DNA of 64,000 nt from Lucinisca nassula (Eukaryota; Mollusca; Bivalvia; Lucinida; Lucinidae), in assembly GCA_963580285.1 (NCBI GenBank), contig CAUZLF010000731.1, forward strand, positions 62,001 to 126,000, given 5' to 3'. Under the pieces are notes generated by a model. The model saw only the letters and a list, made by a program, of their open reading frames with translations, was not told the DNA's origin and searched no databases. Position numbers and translations under genes: made by a program. Below, piece by piece: positions 32,053 to 44,359 of the stretch (position 1 is its first letter; each line of letters starts with the position of its first letter).

Positions 32053-32331
32053 AAAGATGGGTTGGACGATGCTTCCACGCAGAGATGAATCCGACCCGCA
32101 CACCAGTACTGGTAAACCGCTTAGAGTATATAAATCTGCCCAGGCAAAAAAGCGCGAGTCGGACCGTTCATGCTTATAAACCCTATTGGTTTTCATCGGG
32201 CGGCAGGGCTTGAGATGTCATTTCATCTCAGTGTCGGGTAAACGTCCCACGAAATTGTAAGCAGCGTCTCCAAAATGTCCTATACAGTGTTGACGGGGAC
32301 GCTAAAGCCAAAATCAAAACAACCAAAACAA
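32053..32331 (-). repeat. SINE-like element (family V) inserted at the 3' end of the capsid gene
   Basis: GACGTACCT flanks both sides (32,044-32,052 and 32,332-32,340), giving a 9 bp target duplication. The body has family-V landmarks (GTTGACGGGGACG, GGGTTTATAAGCATGAACGG, CAGTACTGGTGTGCGGGTCG). It truncates the readable C terminus of the major capsid protein. Confidence 0.75.
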
Positions 32332-33562
32332 AGACGTACCTGAGAGTCCAGAGCTGAACTGGACCTCCAAGCGCACGTTGCCGTTCTTCACCAGGGACAT
32401 GTACTCGCCCTGATGTGAGAAGTCGGGTTCCAGCTGGAAGGCGAAGAGGGTACTGCCGCTTATAAAATGTTGTATGTTCAAAGCGTTCCCTTCGTCCTGT
32501 CGCCACTTTCCCGAACTCATCAAGAGGTTGGTATACGCTCTCATGATGGCTGTCCCGTCGGCCACGGTGAAGTCCATCTTTAGAGGGTTTCCACCCACTG
32601 GAAGCCCATCGGCGTACACGGCGATATGATTGATGCCGCAGTTCTCGAAGTTGTAGGGATTGGTGGTGTAATCCCCGTTCAACGCCTTGCTCTTGACGAA
32701 ACCAACGATAACTTTCTCAGGTTTTCGACCTTGAAACAAGTTAACCCAGTTGAAGGAAGTACTGCCCGTGGCTACGCTCTGTGAACGACACTCTACTTTC
32801 GTGTAAGGGTATAAGGCGTTCCGTTTCTCCAAAATTGTCGAATGTCCGTAAAGAACGGCCGGCTTACTCTGATTTTCCTGGCCAACACGTAAATGTCCTC
32901 GATGTTGATCTTGAAGTGGGTGTTGGCATCTTTGGCGAGCAATGCAAAGCTGGCTGATCTTCGGTAGACTTTAAGTTTTACGTCCACTTGATTGAGCAGG
33001 TACCGTTCAATGGAAAACAAGTCGTGAAATATAGGTCCCTGTAAGTCCAGTGTCTTAGAGGTGATGATAAACTTTGCTCTTTCATACAACCCGTTGTTAG
33101 CGCCAGCCGGATCTGTCACTCCCGGAGAATCGCTGTCATCTATGTACCAACCCTGGGTTTGCACCTGTGAGGATAAGGCATCCTGACCGTAACGCAGCAA
33201 CGTGTGAATGTAGGCCCTGTAAGGATTGTAGTTGTTGCTGATACTGGCTTTGTTCTGCAACGTCACCTCAGTGCCCGAAAATAGACTTTGCAAAATCAAG
33301 TACGCCGGGCCTACCGGTTCTGTTGTCAAATCGCTACCGTCAGCTTTCTGGACTTTCAACCTGACGTCGAGTTGAGAATTCTTCAAGTCCAAATAATCCG
33401 TTAATGCGAAATTCGTACGGTCAGTCGCCCGATACAGCGGCGAGAGGTCGGATTTCTTCGTTGTAGATCTCATTGACGCTCGTCTGCGTACCCGGTAAAT
33501 CGAATAACAACAGTTCTTGCACGAGTCCCTCTTCAAATTCTTCTTCGTTGAAGACGGACATC
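32332..33562 (-). pseudogene. Polinton major capsid protein (double jelly-roll type), frameshifted
   Basis: The 5' end is the ATG at 33,562 ([12 protein letters not shown], then the conserved PGTQTSVNE). The frame changes near 33,470, after which the core is readable ([51 protein letters not shown]). A second shift near 32,850 follows ARKIRVS, and the rest continues in another frame (FQGRKPEKVIVGFV, NGDYTTNPYNFENCGIN). These blocks match the Polinton/adintovirus capsid family, which forms virus-like shells. A SINE-like element at 32,331 cuts the C terminus. Inactive here. Confidence 0.88.
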
Positions 33563-33564
33563 GT

Positions 33565-33978
33565 TTATGCAATCTCAAAAATATCAGGCTTCTTCTGAGG
33601 GTAACTCCGATGTGTCTTAGAGACTCTTTCCTCACGACGCTTTTTGTCTCTCCTTTTCTGTCGTTTTGCAGTCGAAGCGATTGATTCTGGCACTTTTCTT
33701 TTCGTGCTCTCCCGTCGGCGTTTGGTCATATTCTGAAACGCTTTCTCTACTTCCTTCGGATTTATAGCCTCTCTTTCCAATTCAGATTTTGCCTGAGCCG
33801 CCGTCTGTTTCGTCGGCAATACGGCTTTTATAGTGACGTCTTGTTCTTCTTTCTTTTTCACCGGTTTAACCGTTATAATGCCAGGCTTCCGTCCACAAAC
33901 CCTTTGATTCGAAGAGCCTTGAGTCACACCCTCAAAGTAATCCACCCAGACCTGCGGATCAGGCACGTACAGTTTCAT
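33565..33978 (-). CDS. Basic Polinton protein, 137 aa, possible core or minor virion protein
   Basis: Intact ORF starting [20 protein letters not shown]. The first 20 residues are aromatic and conserved-looking. The rest is very basic with [24 protein letters not shown] clusters and a Lys/Glu-rich helix-forming middle, so it may bind DNA or be a processed minor capsid component. It starts just after the stop of the penton-like gene (33,985-33,987) and ends three bases before the capsid ATG, a tight cluster of virion genes. I have no catalytic motif to assign. Confidence 0.7.
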   Translation of the reverse strand: MKLYVPDPQVWVDYFEGVTQGSSNQRVCGRKPGIITVKPVKKKEEQDVTIKAVLPTKQTAAQAKSELEREAINPKEVEKAFQNMTKRRRESTKRKVPESIASTAKRQKRRDKKRREERVSKTHRSYPQKKPDIFEIA

Positions 33979-33984
33979 GGTGTC

Positions 33985-34066
33985 TCACCAAAATGGATAA
34001 TGCTTGAAATGAAGCGTCAAGCGCACGGGCTTCAATAAATATGCCACGTCTTCGTCGCGCTTTCCC
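33985..34066 (-). pseudogene. Minor capsid (penton-like) protein, C-terminal piece
   Basis: About 27 codons including the stop, on the far side of the LINE from the rest of the gene at 42,263-42,660. The LINE target duplication (TCGTCGCGCTTTCCC, 34,052-34,066) lies in this coding sequence. Frame and spacing to the following gene (6 bp between stop and ATG) support the link. Confidence 0.75.
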
Positions 34067-34613
34067 CCCAGGTATTAGACTTCCTGCCTTGCCGTGGCCC
34101 TGGGGGCTCAATTCCCACTGGGCACATTGCCGCTGTGGTCTCTGTGCCCACTGGGAAGAGCTAAAGGAAGTACCACCCGTTTGCCGTGGGTGGCGTCCTG
34201 TAAGCCGGAAGAAGGGATCCTGGAGGTTGAGGGTTACCCGGGGTGGCGGTGCTTCAGGTACTCAACACGCCTCTTTGGCCTGGCTTTTCGGTGTAGACGG
34301 GTGGCCGTGCGGTCCGGCACGGTCAATCGGCTGGTCACGCCGAGCCCTAGAGATACCGCTTTGCTTTCTCTTCAACTCTTTTTGTATCTTTCCTGATACC
34401 AACCATATGCCCATTTACCTTACCCTTTTCTGTCTTTCATCTCTAGAAGGCGGTGGCTAAACGGATCAATCGTGTAGGCATTCTGTTTATACGAGTATAT
34501 CTCACGTGTATCTCTAACACCTGCGAGTTGGATAACCACTCCATTATGGTGTTCCCTTGTAGGGCTCCACGGAGGGCGGAGAGCACTTGGGACGAAACTA
34601 TAATTTTTTCCTT

Positions 34614-35857
34614 ATGCCTAATGGAAAAAAACATAATCGCAACGCATCTAAACGTAAAACAGACGAGGATTCATCCGGAACGGATGAACCCAGTCAGCAG
34701 TCTAGTCAACAGTCTAGCCAGCAGTCTGCAGCACCAAAGCAACTAAATTTTCCACGCTTCTTGGTAATGTCATCATGTGAAGATACACGCACTGTGTCAA
34801 GTCTATCCCCATTCGTGATAGAAAAGAGCATCATGTCCATTGCCGGACATCCCAAAAGCATTAAAACGCTTAAGTCAGGTGACCTTTTACTAGAAGTCGA
34901 GAGAGAACAGCAGGTGAAAAGCCTGCTTGGTACCACAAAGCTCTTCGATCTCAAGGTCAAAGTATCTCTGCATAATACACTTAACTCATGCAAAGGTGTT
35001 ATCCGCAGCCCAGAGCTCCGTCCTTGCAGCGATGCAGAGATAGTTGAGAACTTGAGATCGGAAGGCGTCATTGGTGTACGTAACATCCAAGTTCGTAGAG
35101 GTGGTGTATTGAAACCAACGGGTACTTACGTGTTGACTTTTAATACACCAGTTCTACCCAAGAAAATCAAAGTAGCATATCTTTCAGTTAACGTGGATGT
35201 TTATATACCAAACCCTCTCAGATGTTACTCGTGTCAGGTTTTTGGCCACCACGAAAGCAGATGTCAGAAGAAAAAACTCTGTCCAAATTGTGGTGAAGAA
35301 AAACATGTCGATAATCACCAAAACTGTAAAAATGAGGCCAAATGTGTAAATTGTGGTGGAAAGCATGCTGTTTTCTCTCGAGATTGTCAGGCATGGAAAA
35401 AAGAAATACTTACTGTCAAATACCAAAGGGGGATGACATTCCCAGAAGCGCGGAAAATTGTTGACGAGCGATATACAACACCAACCACCAGTTACGCCAG
35501 CATCACAAAGGGTGCTGGTGTACAAGTTTCCAGCTCCGCAACGCAGACTGTTGAATCATGCATAGCTGAACTAAAGAAATCTGGTGCATGGAGCAAATCC
35601 ACTCCAGCACCACAAAGTTCAACCAATTTATCAAAAGGCGCAATCCAGGTTGCTTCGGATCGGTCGACAGCGACCGTACCGAAGCCAGCGCCGCATGTAA
35701 AAGAGAAACTCGACTCAGGTCGAACTAATAAGGGATCGGAAGATCCGATCAAAAAACATCAATTGTCTCTAAAACAAACAGACAGACAACGTAAAATGGA
35801 AAGAGACAATATAAAATTCCAGAACAGATTCGGATCTTTGAGTGACAGTGATATGGA
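34614..35857 (+). pseudogene. LINE ORF1, interrupted
   Basis: Starts MPNGKKHNRNASKRK. It has Ser/Gln repeats, the shared central domain and three CCHC knuckles (CYSCQVFGHHESRC, CPNCGEEKHVDNHQNC, CVNCGGKHAVFSRDC). After SLSDSDMD the sequence leaves LINE homology and enters element X. The remaining ORF1 end, with NNRSS and the stop, is at about 38,279-38,386. Confidence 0.9.
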
Positions 35858-35869
35858 TAAAAATCAAAA

Positions 35870-35965
35870 ATGAGTTCCTTTAAGAGCAATGAAAACATTC
35901 ATAAGAAAGAAGATGGGTCATACTACGTAGTTTCGGCTAATAAAGCCTCATCAGTGACCCTGTAA
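35870..35965 (+). CDS. Recurrent 31-codon ORF of element X
   Basis: ATG to TAA, starting MSSFKSNENIHK. The same ORF occurs at 52,901-52,996 and 53,079-53,174 with only one or two amino-acid changes, and truncated copies start at 38,191 and 53,460. Conservation may simply reflect recent copying. No function known. Confidence 0.35.
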   Translation: MSSFKSNENIHKKEDGSYYVVSANKASSVTL

Positions 35966-36190
35966 TGATCCGGCAAAGAAAGCCAGAGGAAACATACTGC
36001 AATTTTGCGAATTTCGAATAGGCAATCGATTCAAAGACTGATATAAATCAAAATGGGGTCCAAATAATTAAAACCTGTCTAGAATATGAGTCTAAACCAA
36101 TAATTTATTTCTGATTTCTCAGAATATGCACGCTGATCTCAAAGGACCAAAAGTAAAATATAAACTGCACTATGGTTGATGTACGGGGAG

Positions 36191-38128
36191 TAGAAGTAAA
36201 ACAAAGATCAGGAATTGATACAATTAACTTACTCCATCCATAAAAGACACCAAAGGGAAAGAAATACAAACATTAAGCGACCAGACCATAATGGAAACCT
36301 AAACAAAGGAAGGCCATATGGACAGTTACTTTCCCACAAAATGGCCATATGGCCATCCAAAATTAAAAGACACAAGTGATATACACAGTAAGTAACAGAC
36401 AACAACATAAATAAATCGCCACAGAAGAGCCGCCTTGGAACGGTCAGTGGAAGATTTCCACTGGGGGGCTTAAATCGATTTTACGTGGCCACAATCCTCG
36501 CCCTTACTTCCGTCGCGATTTAGACAAATAATTTGTTCAGTCCGCATGAAGGCCTCCTAACTCATCAGTGCAACATCTCCGTGAACACAGAAATCAAAGA
36601 ACCACAGAGGTGAGACAACGGTGAGGACTCGACAGCAAGAAACCACTGAAATGCTGGAGCAAAAGAAAACCAACAGTTAGACTCCGATGAGCCCGACCAG
36701 AGACAGAGCATCAGGCACCAACCAACATTATCTCTTTAATTTTCAATAAGCCTTTACGTTGGAGCCGTCATAGAATCTGAGGCCTGACCCACCGGCGTGC
36801 AATTAAAGAGGGAAGCAAAGTTGCCAACCGTGATTGGGTTAACTACCATGCATGCAGTCTGTCGTATAATATCCATGTTGTACCCAATCTTTTTATATCG
36901 AAGAATGATTTTACGAAATTGGGTGCTGAAGTCATTGCGGTTATATATTTTTCTGAATTTATATACTAAGTCACCATAAAATTCGGATTCCGATAGACCT
37001 TGTTGCAGAAGAGATTTAAGTCCAATATTGAATTTTGAAACCAAATCAGAACGGCGTCTATAAAATTTTGAAAAGGCTTTGCGTAGTTTATGGTACCGAT
37101 AACCCTGATTAAGGAGTTTAGCCGTTAATAATTTATTACGAGTGTTGAAGTCAGTTACATGACTACACACTCTAGCAAATCGAATTAATTGCGAAATATA
37201 AACGCCATAGGATGGCGCACGAGGAACATCACCATCCAAAAAAGGAAAATTTACAATCTCAAAATCAAAGTCATCGCGTTTATCATAAATTTTGCACGAA
37301 ACAAATCCCTCTACAATAGATAGATGTAAATCCAAAAACGGGGCCTCGGTATCAGAAGAATTTGCTTTATTTAACTGAAGTTCTAGGGGGTAAATCTGAC
37401 TGATCAAACCATCAAAATAGGTATTATCAATATATAATAAATCATCTAAATATCTAGAAGTAGAGCTAAAAGCTTCAATAATTTCAGATTGGTTATCAAT
37501 GGAAAGCGACAAAATGAAGTCTCTTTCATAACAATACAAGAACAGATCAGCCACAAGAGGTGCGCAATTAGTACCCATCGGAATACCCACAATTTGTCTA
37601 AATAACTTAGTACCGAATCTAATATAAATATTGTCAAGTAGAAAGGTGAGGGCATCACACACTTTCTGACATGACCAAAGTGTATAATTCTTATGCTCTT
37701 TAGAAGTGAAAAATGCATTTCTGACATTACATGCAAGATAGAGAGAATCTTCTCTGTGAAAAGCCCATTCAATTAAATCATTAAGCTTTTCTTTTATAAG
37801 ATTATGAGGAAGTGTAGTGTAAAGAGTGGAAAAATCGTAGGTAGACAGACTAGAAGCACGAAACTGTCTAGATTTCAATTTATTTAAAACCTCATTCGAA
37901 TTTTTTATAGACCAAAACAGATTTCTTCCTGATCTTTCAAAGACTTTATCACAATATTTAATTACATGCGTTTTAATAGCAGTAAGACAGGAAGTTAATA
38001 ATTTAGAAAGTTCAGTGGTAGTGCAAGAACTAGAATTTGCAATAAACCGTGCTTTGTAAGGTTTTTTATGAAGTTTTGGTAACCAGTATAGCGTAGGAAG
38101 CTTGTCTTGGCCTTCGTTAACACACACA
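36191..38128 (-). mobile_element. PLE copy g: RT and 3' UTR
   Basis: 5'-truncated minus-strand insertion in element X; X sequence is contiguous across the site at 53,390-53,405. 3' UTR 36,191-36,753, ending TTTTACTTCTA. The best-preserved RT of the family in this window. Confidence 0.92.
36754..38128 (-). CDS. PLE reverse transcriptase, C-terminal two thirds
   Basis: Uninterrupted frame ending in TAA; the native start is lost by 5' truncation. It contains DKLPTLYWLPKLHKKPYKAR, the STYDFSTLYTTLPH motif A region, QIVGIPMGTNCAPLVADLFL (motif B), catalytic SRYLDDLLYIDN (motif C), EAPFLDLHLSI, and a conserved C-terminal end PITVGNFASLFNCTPVG. PLE RTs are related to telomerase RT and prime on nicked DNA. 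No GIY-YIG follows the RT, and the ORF stops with TAA soon after FNCTPVGQAS, which confirms the N-terminal nuclease arrangement seen in copy a. Confidence 0.9.
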
Positions 38129-38414
38129 GACGTTTTACGGCCGCCACACGGCACAACACCAGCTGCAGTGAAGGCAAATAAAAATCAAAAATGAGTTCCT
38201 TTAAGAGCAATGAAAACATTCATAAGAAAGAAGATGGGTCATACTACGTAGTTTCGGCTAATAAAGCCTCATCAGTGATCAAGTTTGAAACTCCATCATC
38301 ACCAAATGGCAATAACAGATCGAGCGAGGTCAGCAACACCACGAGCTGGTGGTAGCAGATCTATATCACCAATTGCAGCTCCAATATAGTTTCTAGTCTT
38401 AATATCTTCATAAA

Positions 38415-41400
38415 ATGGATTTAAAACACAAAATAATACAATAGAATTGTCGAGGTCTTAAATCAAATTATAATGAACTCTTATTACTTATTTCGTTATT
38501 AAACCCATCGGTTTTTTGTTTGCAAGAAACTTTTTTTAAAAACTGATGACAACATTGATCTCAGGGGTTTCAATACATACAACTATATCTATTCTGATGG
38601 TAACAAACCATCTGGTGGCAGTTCAATTCTTGTTAAATCATGTTTACCACAAATAGAGATCAAATTAAAAACAGACCTACAAGCTGTAGCAGTATCGGTT
38701 TCTCTGGATAAAGAAACTACAATATGCTCTTTATATATTCCACCCTCATTTTCTTTAAAGCCCGAACATCTTGACTCATTGTTGAGTCAGCTTCCATCCC
38801 CATATCTTTTAGTTGGCGACTTCAATGGTCACAATATTCTATGGGGCTGTAAAGATATCAATAACAGAGGAGCACTTGTTGAAGATTTTATTGCAAAGAG
38901 CGATCTTTGCTTGATGAATGATAAATCTTATACTTACCTGCACCCAGCGACAGGTCATTTGTCTTCTTTGGATCTCTCTTTGTGTCACCCATCTCTCTTC
39001 TTGGACTATGACTGGTCTGTTTATGATGATCAGTGCGGAAGTGATCACTTCCCTGTTATAATTGAGAGCGTAAACGAACAAGATGAGGACTGTAGCCAGA
39101 AATGGAAAATAAATAAAGCCGACTGGGAATTATTCCGTAATTTATGTGAAGAAGATTTATCAGTTGATCACTTAAATGAATCATCTGACATTGTTTCTGA
39201 TTTCACAGATAAACTAATTAATATATCAGAACAATGCATCCCAAAGACCTCCACAAATACCAAGAAAAGCAAGCCTTGGTTTAATAATGACTGTAAAGAA
39301 GCTATTCAAAAGCGCAAACAGGCTCTAAATAAGTTCTGCAAAAGTCCCACTTCAGAAAAGCTAAACGACGTTAAAGTTTTTAGAGCTAAAGCTCGGCGAA
39401 CAATCCGAGCTTCCAAACGAAAGTCATGGAGAGAATATGTCTCCAAATTGAACTACAAAACCCCCATAAAAAAGGTTTGGGATATGGTACGAAACATTTC
39501 AGGAAAAACAAAGTCCTCTAGTTTTACACATTTAAATACTGGTTTTGACACAAAAGCTTCAACTAAAAAAGATATTTCAGATACTCTTGGTAGCACATTT
39601 TTGAGCAATTCATCACCGCGTAATTATTCTGACACTTTTAGAAATTTCCAAAAGGACCAAGAGAAAAGAAATCTAAACTTCAAATCCCACAATCACGAAG
39701 AATACAACAAACCTTTTAACTTACCCGAACTAGTGGAAGCCATTGAAAAATCACACGATACAGCAACCGGCCCCGATGAAATTCATTATCAGATGCTTAA
39801 GCATCTGCCAAAAAGTTCTCTTTCAACACTTTTAGATATCTTTAATAATATTTGGGAAACTGGGGTCTGTCCTGAGAGCTGGCGTTTTGCTACAGTTGTA
39901 CCAATTCCAAAACCAGGGAAAGATCATGCAGAACCTACGAATTATCGACCGATAGCTTTGACAAGTTGTTTGTGTAAAACATTGGAGAGAATGATAAACA
40001 AGAGATTAGTCTGGTACTTAGAGTCCAACAACCTCATTTCAGAATATCAGTCAGGTTTTCGTTCGGAACGTAGTACCAACGACAATTTAATAAGACTAGA
40101 AACATTTATACGAGATGCTTTTATTAACAAAGAACACGTAGTAGCTGTCTTTTTCGACTTGGAGAAAGCATATGATACCACTTGGCGTTATGGAATATTG
40201 AGAGATCTCCATAACCTCGGCTTAAGGGGAAAACTTCCCAGTTTTATTCAAAGTTTTTTAGGTGAGCGTGTATTTCAAGTCCGCGTGGGATCTACCCTAT
40301 CAGATCTTTATGCACAAGAGCAGGGTGTCACACAGGGTAGCATTCTCTCAACAACGCTATTTAACATCAAACTAAATAATATTGTACAATGTTTGGACGA
40401 CAAAACAGACTGTTCATTGTATGTTGATGATTTTTGTATATGTTACCGTTCAAAAAACATGAAAACAATTGAACGAAAGTTACAACAAAATTTAAAACGA
40501 ATAGAAGAATGGACTGATAAAAATGGTTTCAAGTTCTCCAAGTCCAAAACGCAGTGTGTTCATTTTTGTAAGCTACGGAAGAAACACGACCATCCTTCCC
40601 TGTTCTTATACGGATCACAAATTCCTGTTGTTGAAGAAGCCAAATTTCTTGGGGTCATATTTGACCAAAAGTTATCTTTTATACCACATATTATCTTAAA
40701 GCGAAATGCTTAAAAGCTTTGAATCTTTTGAAAGTTTTAGCTCATTCAAGTTGGGGAGCAGATCGGTATACTTTATTACATCTTTACCGGTCTTTAATAA
40801 GATCTAAATTAGATTATGGGTCTGTTGTTTATGGTTCTGCCAGAAAGTCCTATTTAAAATCCTTGGATACTATCCATCACCAAGGCCTTTGTCTGGCTAT
40901 GGGAGCCTTCCGTACTTCTCCCGTATTAAGCCTTTATGTAGAAGCAGGTGAAACATCTTTAACTTCGCGTAGAGAGAAACTTTCTCTTCAGTATGCTATT
41001 AGACTTGCTGCAAATCCATCTAACCCGGCATCCAAAATTTCATTTCCACCTCAATTTGTAGATAGGTATGAAACAAAACCCACAGCAATCAAACCTTTTG
41101 GATTACGTATTTTACCACTGCTAGAAAATTCAGGTATCGACCTTAAAAATATTCAAAAACATGAAAAGGCCGAAGTTCCATCTTGGTGTATTAAAACACC
41201 TTCTATTCTGTTCGACTTACATGATGGCAAAAAATACGAATCAAATCCAATACTTCTCAAACAAAACTTTCAGGTACTGCAGTCACGTTACAATGATTAC
41301 CAGCAAGTCTATACTGATGGTTCCAAAGAAGGAGATAAAGTTGGTTGTGCGTATGTTTCTAAACATACGCACAAAACCATGCGCCTTCCAGATGGTTCAT

Positions 41401-42098
41401 CTATTTTTACAGCTGAAGCCAAAGCAATAGACCTAGCTTTAGATTTTATCAGTTCTTCAACAATTCAAAAAGCAATTATATTTTCTGATTCACTTTCTGT
41501 GCTTAAGGCTTTAGACCATTCATCATCTAAAAATCCTCAAATTCAAAAATTGATCGAAAAACATCATGAAATTTCTAAAACACACCAAATCTTGTTTTGT
41601 TGGCTTCCGAGCCATATTGGCATTGTCGGCAATGAATATGCTGACAAGAAAGCAAAGGAATCGCTCAATCTTGATCCATCTGTTTTTAAAATTCCTTTTA
41701 ATAATTTTAAACCATTTATCAACAGATACATCTTGTCGGAATGGCAAGGCGAATGGGACCGTGCAATAAATAACAAACTCCATGCCATTAAACCTGTCGT
41801 TAGTACAAAATGCTCTCCTCCACAGTTTTCCAGAAAAGAGGACGTAGTATTAACACGACTGCGCATCGGCCATACTAGAGTTACTCATTCTTATATTTTT
41901 AATGGTGATGATCAGCCTTCTTGTGTAGGTTTTGTTCAGCCATTCACTGTGAAACATATCTTAATTGACTGTGTTGACTTTTCACCCTCACGTATTTTAA
42001 ATTTCAAAGCTGACACTTTGCAACAACTGTTTCGAGATGTACCTGTTGATAACATTATTTTATTCTTAAAAGAAATTAGTCTTTTTCATAAGATTTAA
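38415..42098 (+). pseudogene. LINE ORF2, broken
   Basis: Starts MDLKHKIIQ, followed at once by TAG where the first LINE copy has TGG, and a frame change near 38,535. The main piece, 38,779-40,713, has the endonuclease end (GDFNGHNILWGC) and RT with LYVDDF; the motif QGVTQGS differs from QGVPQGS in the other copy. A 4 bp loss near 40,693 shifts the frame. 40,719-42,098 carries the end of RT, RNase H (YTDGSKEGD, LPSHIGIVGNEYADKKAK) and the C-terminal domain. Confidence 0.92.
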
Positions 42099-42262
42099 CT
42101 GTTTCAGATTTTTATACATTATCATTCTGACTTGTTACTTTTAATATCGTCATAATTATTCATGCCGTTTAACCATTAACCGACTGACGCTTATGACCCA
42201 CCAAGAGGGTTGACGCGTCGTTAAACACGAAATCATCATCATCATCATCGTCGCGCTCTCCC

Positions 42263-42660
42263 TTTATATACACCTCGACGTCTCTCACTTCAGTTTTCGA
42301 CACTGGCAGGTAAAAAGGGGAGTCCAGCAGGTAATCCCATTTGCCTTTACTGCTCCTTTCCAGACGCCTCAACAAAGGTCTTTCCTCGCCAAAGACGATG
42401 CTTTCTTTGCATATATCGGTATAAATGTAAAGTCCTTCCTCCGCTTTTTTGGTCAACTTTGAATTTTCCTTGGCGTGAAACTCCACCAACGCTACTTTCC
42501 ATATGCCGGGTAAATTTAAGGGGAACTTCAGTTGTACTCTGATTCTCGTGCTAGTATTGTCGTCGAAATAGGCGTTACTTTCGTCGCTTTGCACGTAAAG
42601 ATATCTCTCCATCTCATAAAGACTGGCAGAGTCGTACCACTTTCTCCTGTCTATAAAAAG
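42263..42660 (-). pseudogene. Minor capsid (penton-like) protein, main piece
   Basis: Readable as ERYLYVQSDESNAYFDDN, LPGIWKVALVEFHAKE, LYIYTDICKES, FGEERPLLRRL and FYLPVSKTEVRDVEVYIKG. The order (N-terminal strand, GxWxVAL, YxYxDI, LLR, final beta segment) fits the Polinton minor capsid protein that forms the vertices of the shell. The true 5' end is obscured by a PLE fragment at 42,661 and the 3' end by the LINE at 42,262; the C-terminal piece is at 33,985-34,066. The Asp run after it comes from the LINE (ATC)n tail read in antisense. Confidence 0.82.
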
Positions 42661-42906
42661 TAGAAGTAAAACAAAGATCAGGAATTGATACAATTAACTT
42701 ACTCCATTCATAAAAGACACCAAAGGGAAAGAAATACAAACATTAAGCGACCAGACCATAATGGAAACCTAAACAAAGGAAGGCCATATGGACAGTTACT
42801 TTCCCACAAAATGGCCATATGGCCATCCAAAATTAAAAGACACAAGTGATACACACAGTAAGTAACAAACAACAACATAAATAAATCGCCACAGAAGAGC
42901 CGCCTT
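42661..42906 (-). mobile_element. PLE 3'-UTR fragment (copy h) in the Polinton
   Basis: Starts TAGAAGTAAAACAAAGATCA and ends AGAGCCGCCTT, matching 36,191-36,436. It is a 5'-truncated insertion between the small basic gene and the minor capsid gene. Confidence 0.88.
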
Positions 42907-43218
42907 CTTCGCTAAAATCTCCACTACGGGTTTGAGCAGAAGTGGCAAAAGCGTCGCGTGTCTCACTAGCAGGCGCTGCCGCTGCTGAAGAGTGAGATCT
43001 TATGACACGAGGCGTCGAATGGTCTTTCTTTGAGGATACAATTTCTTCTTCGCTTTATCGCTGATTGGACAGGTACCTTTCAGCACGTTGTAAATAGCTT
43101 CTAACAGACTTCGTATTTGACTCTGGGTGCTCGTTTTCAGAATTGCCAGACGCTGAGCTTCCGTCGTGTCTACCAAAAGGCGGAATAAGTCTAGATGCTT
43201 CTCGACCCGCTGCGCCAT
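42907..43218 (-). pseudogene. Small Polinton protein with basic and hydrophobic parts, one stop
   Basis: ATG at 43,218: MAQRVEKHLDLFRLLVDTTE, then LLEAIYNVLKGTCPISDKAKKKLYPQRKTIRRL. TAA at 43,002-43,000 interrupts, but the same frame continues LTLQQRQRLLVRHATLLPLLLK into the PLE insertion. Polintons and adintoviruses often carry a protein of about 110-120 aa of this layout (helical NVLxG domain, basic patch, Leu-rich hydrophobic C terminus), suspected to be a virion core or membrane-active component. Function unproven. Confidence 0.7.
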
Positions 43219-43413
43219 GCTTTATGAGGAACTTGTGGTCGGTGTCCCGTTATTTAAAGAAGTGATATCTGTTTCGTCTATCCAGGAGTCATACTTGGAT
43301 GGCCATCCTCTCCACCTTACGAGCAGCTGCTTTCGACCCCTTCGTTTTCTGGTCCTGAGTACCGTCTCCACCAAATAACGGTATTGTTCGTAAGCTTTTT
43401 TCAGTTGATTTTC

Positions 43414-44359
43414 CTAAAACGTGCCACTGACGACTTCTCCGGCGTAATCTTTCAGTCGATATTGCGGGACTCCATCGCTCATAAAGCGTTCGTTTACGAC
43501 AAACAGCTCCCTCGACCATCGCTCGTCATACTCGCGTTGAAAGGCGCGCCTCAGAAAAGACACACGCACGAGATCCCCTACTTTGCATTTATAGTCCCTG
43601 ACACGCGACGAGTCTGGCTTTTTCGCGGTCGAGCTAGGCTGACTGGTGTACTGCAGTTTCCATAAGTCCACGGAGTCTTGTGGTTTGACACTTCGCTGCG
43701 ATCTTTTGATGGATCGATGGTAGGTCGCATTGTAGCTCGCCGTGATGTCTGGAAGGATGTCGACCCAGCGTCTCGTTTGCTTATAGGTCATATATCGGAT
43801 CAGTCGCGATTTAATAGTTTTGATGGCCCTTTCGGCGTAAGAGGCTTTCACCACGTTATGCGTCACAAAGAACCCTACTCCTTCTCTTGAGCAAGGCTTT
43901 CTTATTCGCCATTTCTGTACCAGGGTCACTTCGGAGGTGGGTAGGCTTCCGTCCCGAAGTGAAGACCTGAGTCAAAGCATCCACCATTTCTTGACCCGTG
44001 GTTGTCCGCAAGGGCATCGTCCACACGAATTTAGATAAGATGTCGATCGCCAATACGAGATAAGCGTAGCCGTCATTGTCTTTTTTGTAGTGCGCCATGT
44101 TGGCAGTATCCACATCCCACTGATAATCCACAAAAGGTGCTATGACGCGTCTCCGTTTAAACTTGGAACGCGTTTCTCGATGCACGGCATAGTCTTCTTG
44201 TTTTAGCAACCAGTTACGAATTTTGGTTCTACCGAGAACAAATTTGCCGTCCTTGCGCACGGCTCTGTATAATTTTTCCACTCCTCCGTAGGCTCCAGCA
44301 TGATTGGGATCGTAATAGATACTTGCCAAATAAACTTCGTACTTCATAGGCGAAGCCAT
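43414..44359 (-). pseudogene. Polinton integrase (retroviral-like DDE), frameshifted
   Basis: MASPMKYEVYLASIYYDPN begins the integrase-type N terminus (AYGGVEKLYRAVRKDGKF, then a His/basic segment). The DDE core follows: first Asp in YQWDVDTANM, second Asp in HLRSDPGTEM, and Glu in KASYAERAIKTIKSR. The last part lies in another frame after a shift between about 43,860 and 43,930. The C-terminal domain is chromodomain/SH3-like (KVGDLVRVS). It would insert the element and make the 6 bp duplication. The open frame runs without a stop into the upstream protein, so the start is uncertain. Confidence 0.88.

Larger units (their letters stand above)
35858..38278. mobile_element. Element X (about 375 bp tandem unit) inside LINE ORF1, split by a PLE
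   Basis: X sequence runs 35,858-36,190, is split by a PLE, and resumes 38,129-38,278, where a second partial unit begins. It matches the tandem copies at 52,885-53,480. Each unit starts near TAAAAATCAAAAATGAG and ends in GCAGTGAAGGC. The insertion replaces the middle of the LINE ORF1 tail. Element class unknown. Confidence 0.75.
34067..42247 (+). mobile_element. I-like LINE, second copy, inserted in the Polinton
   Basis: Same family as 21,369-26,819, with a longer 5' UTR (34,067-34,613). It is flanked by a 15 bp target duplication with one mismatch, TCGTCGCGCT(T/C)TCCC, at 34,052-34,066 and 42,248-42,262, and ends in (ATC)n. It interrupts the Polinton minor capsid gene. Its ORF1 is itself interrupted at 35,858-38,278 by another element that holds a PLE. 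ORF2 has a stop and two frameshifts. Confidence 0.92.

Noticed and set aside
32314..32350. GGTACGTC at the capsid 3' end as a splice donor
   Set aside because: The same GACGTACCT word occurs on both sides of a SINE-like element, so it is better explained as a target-site duplication.
42169..42262. Asp-rich C terminus of the minor capsid ORF
   Set aside because: It is the LINE (ATC)n tail and 3' end read in antisense, not part of the capsid protein; likewise the hydrophobic N terminus (MYQFLIFVLLLL) comes from a PLE fragment.
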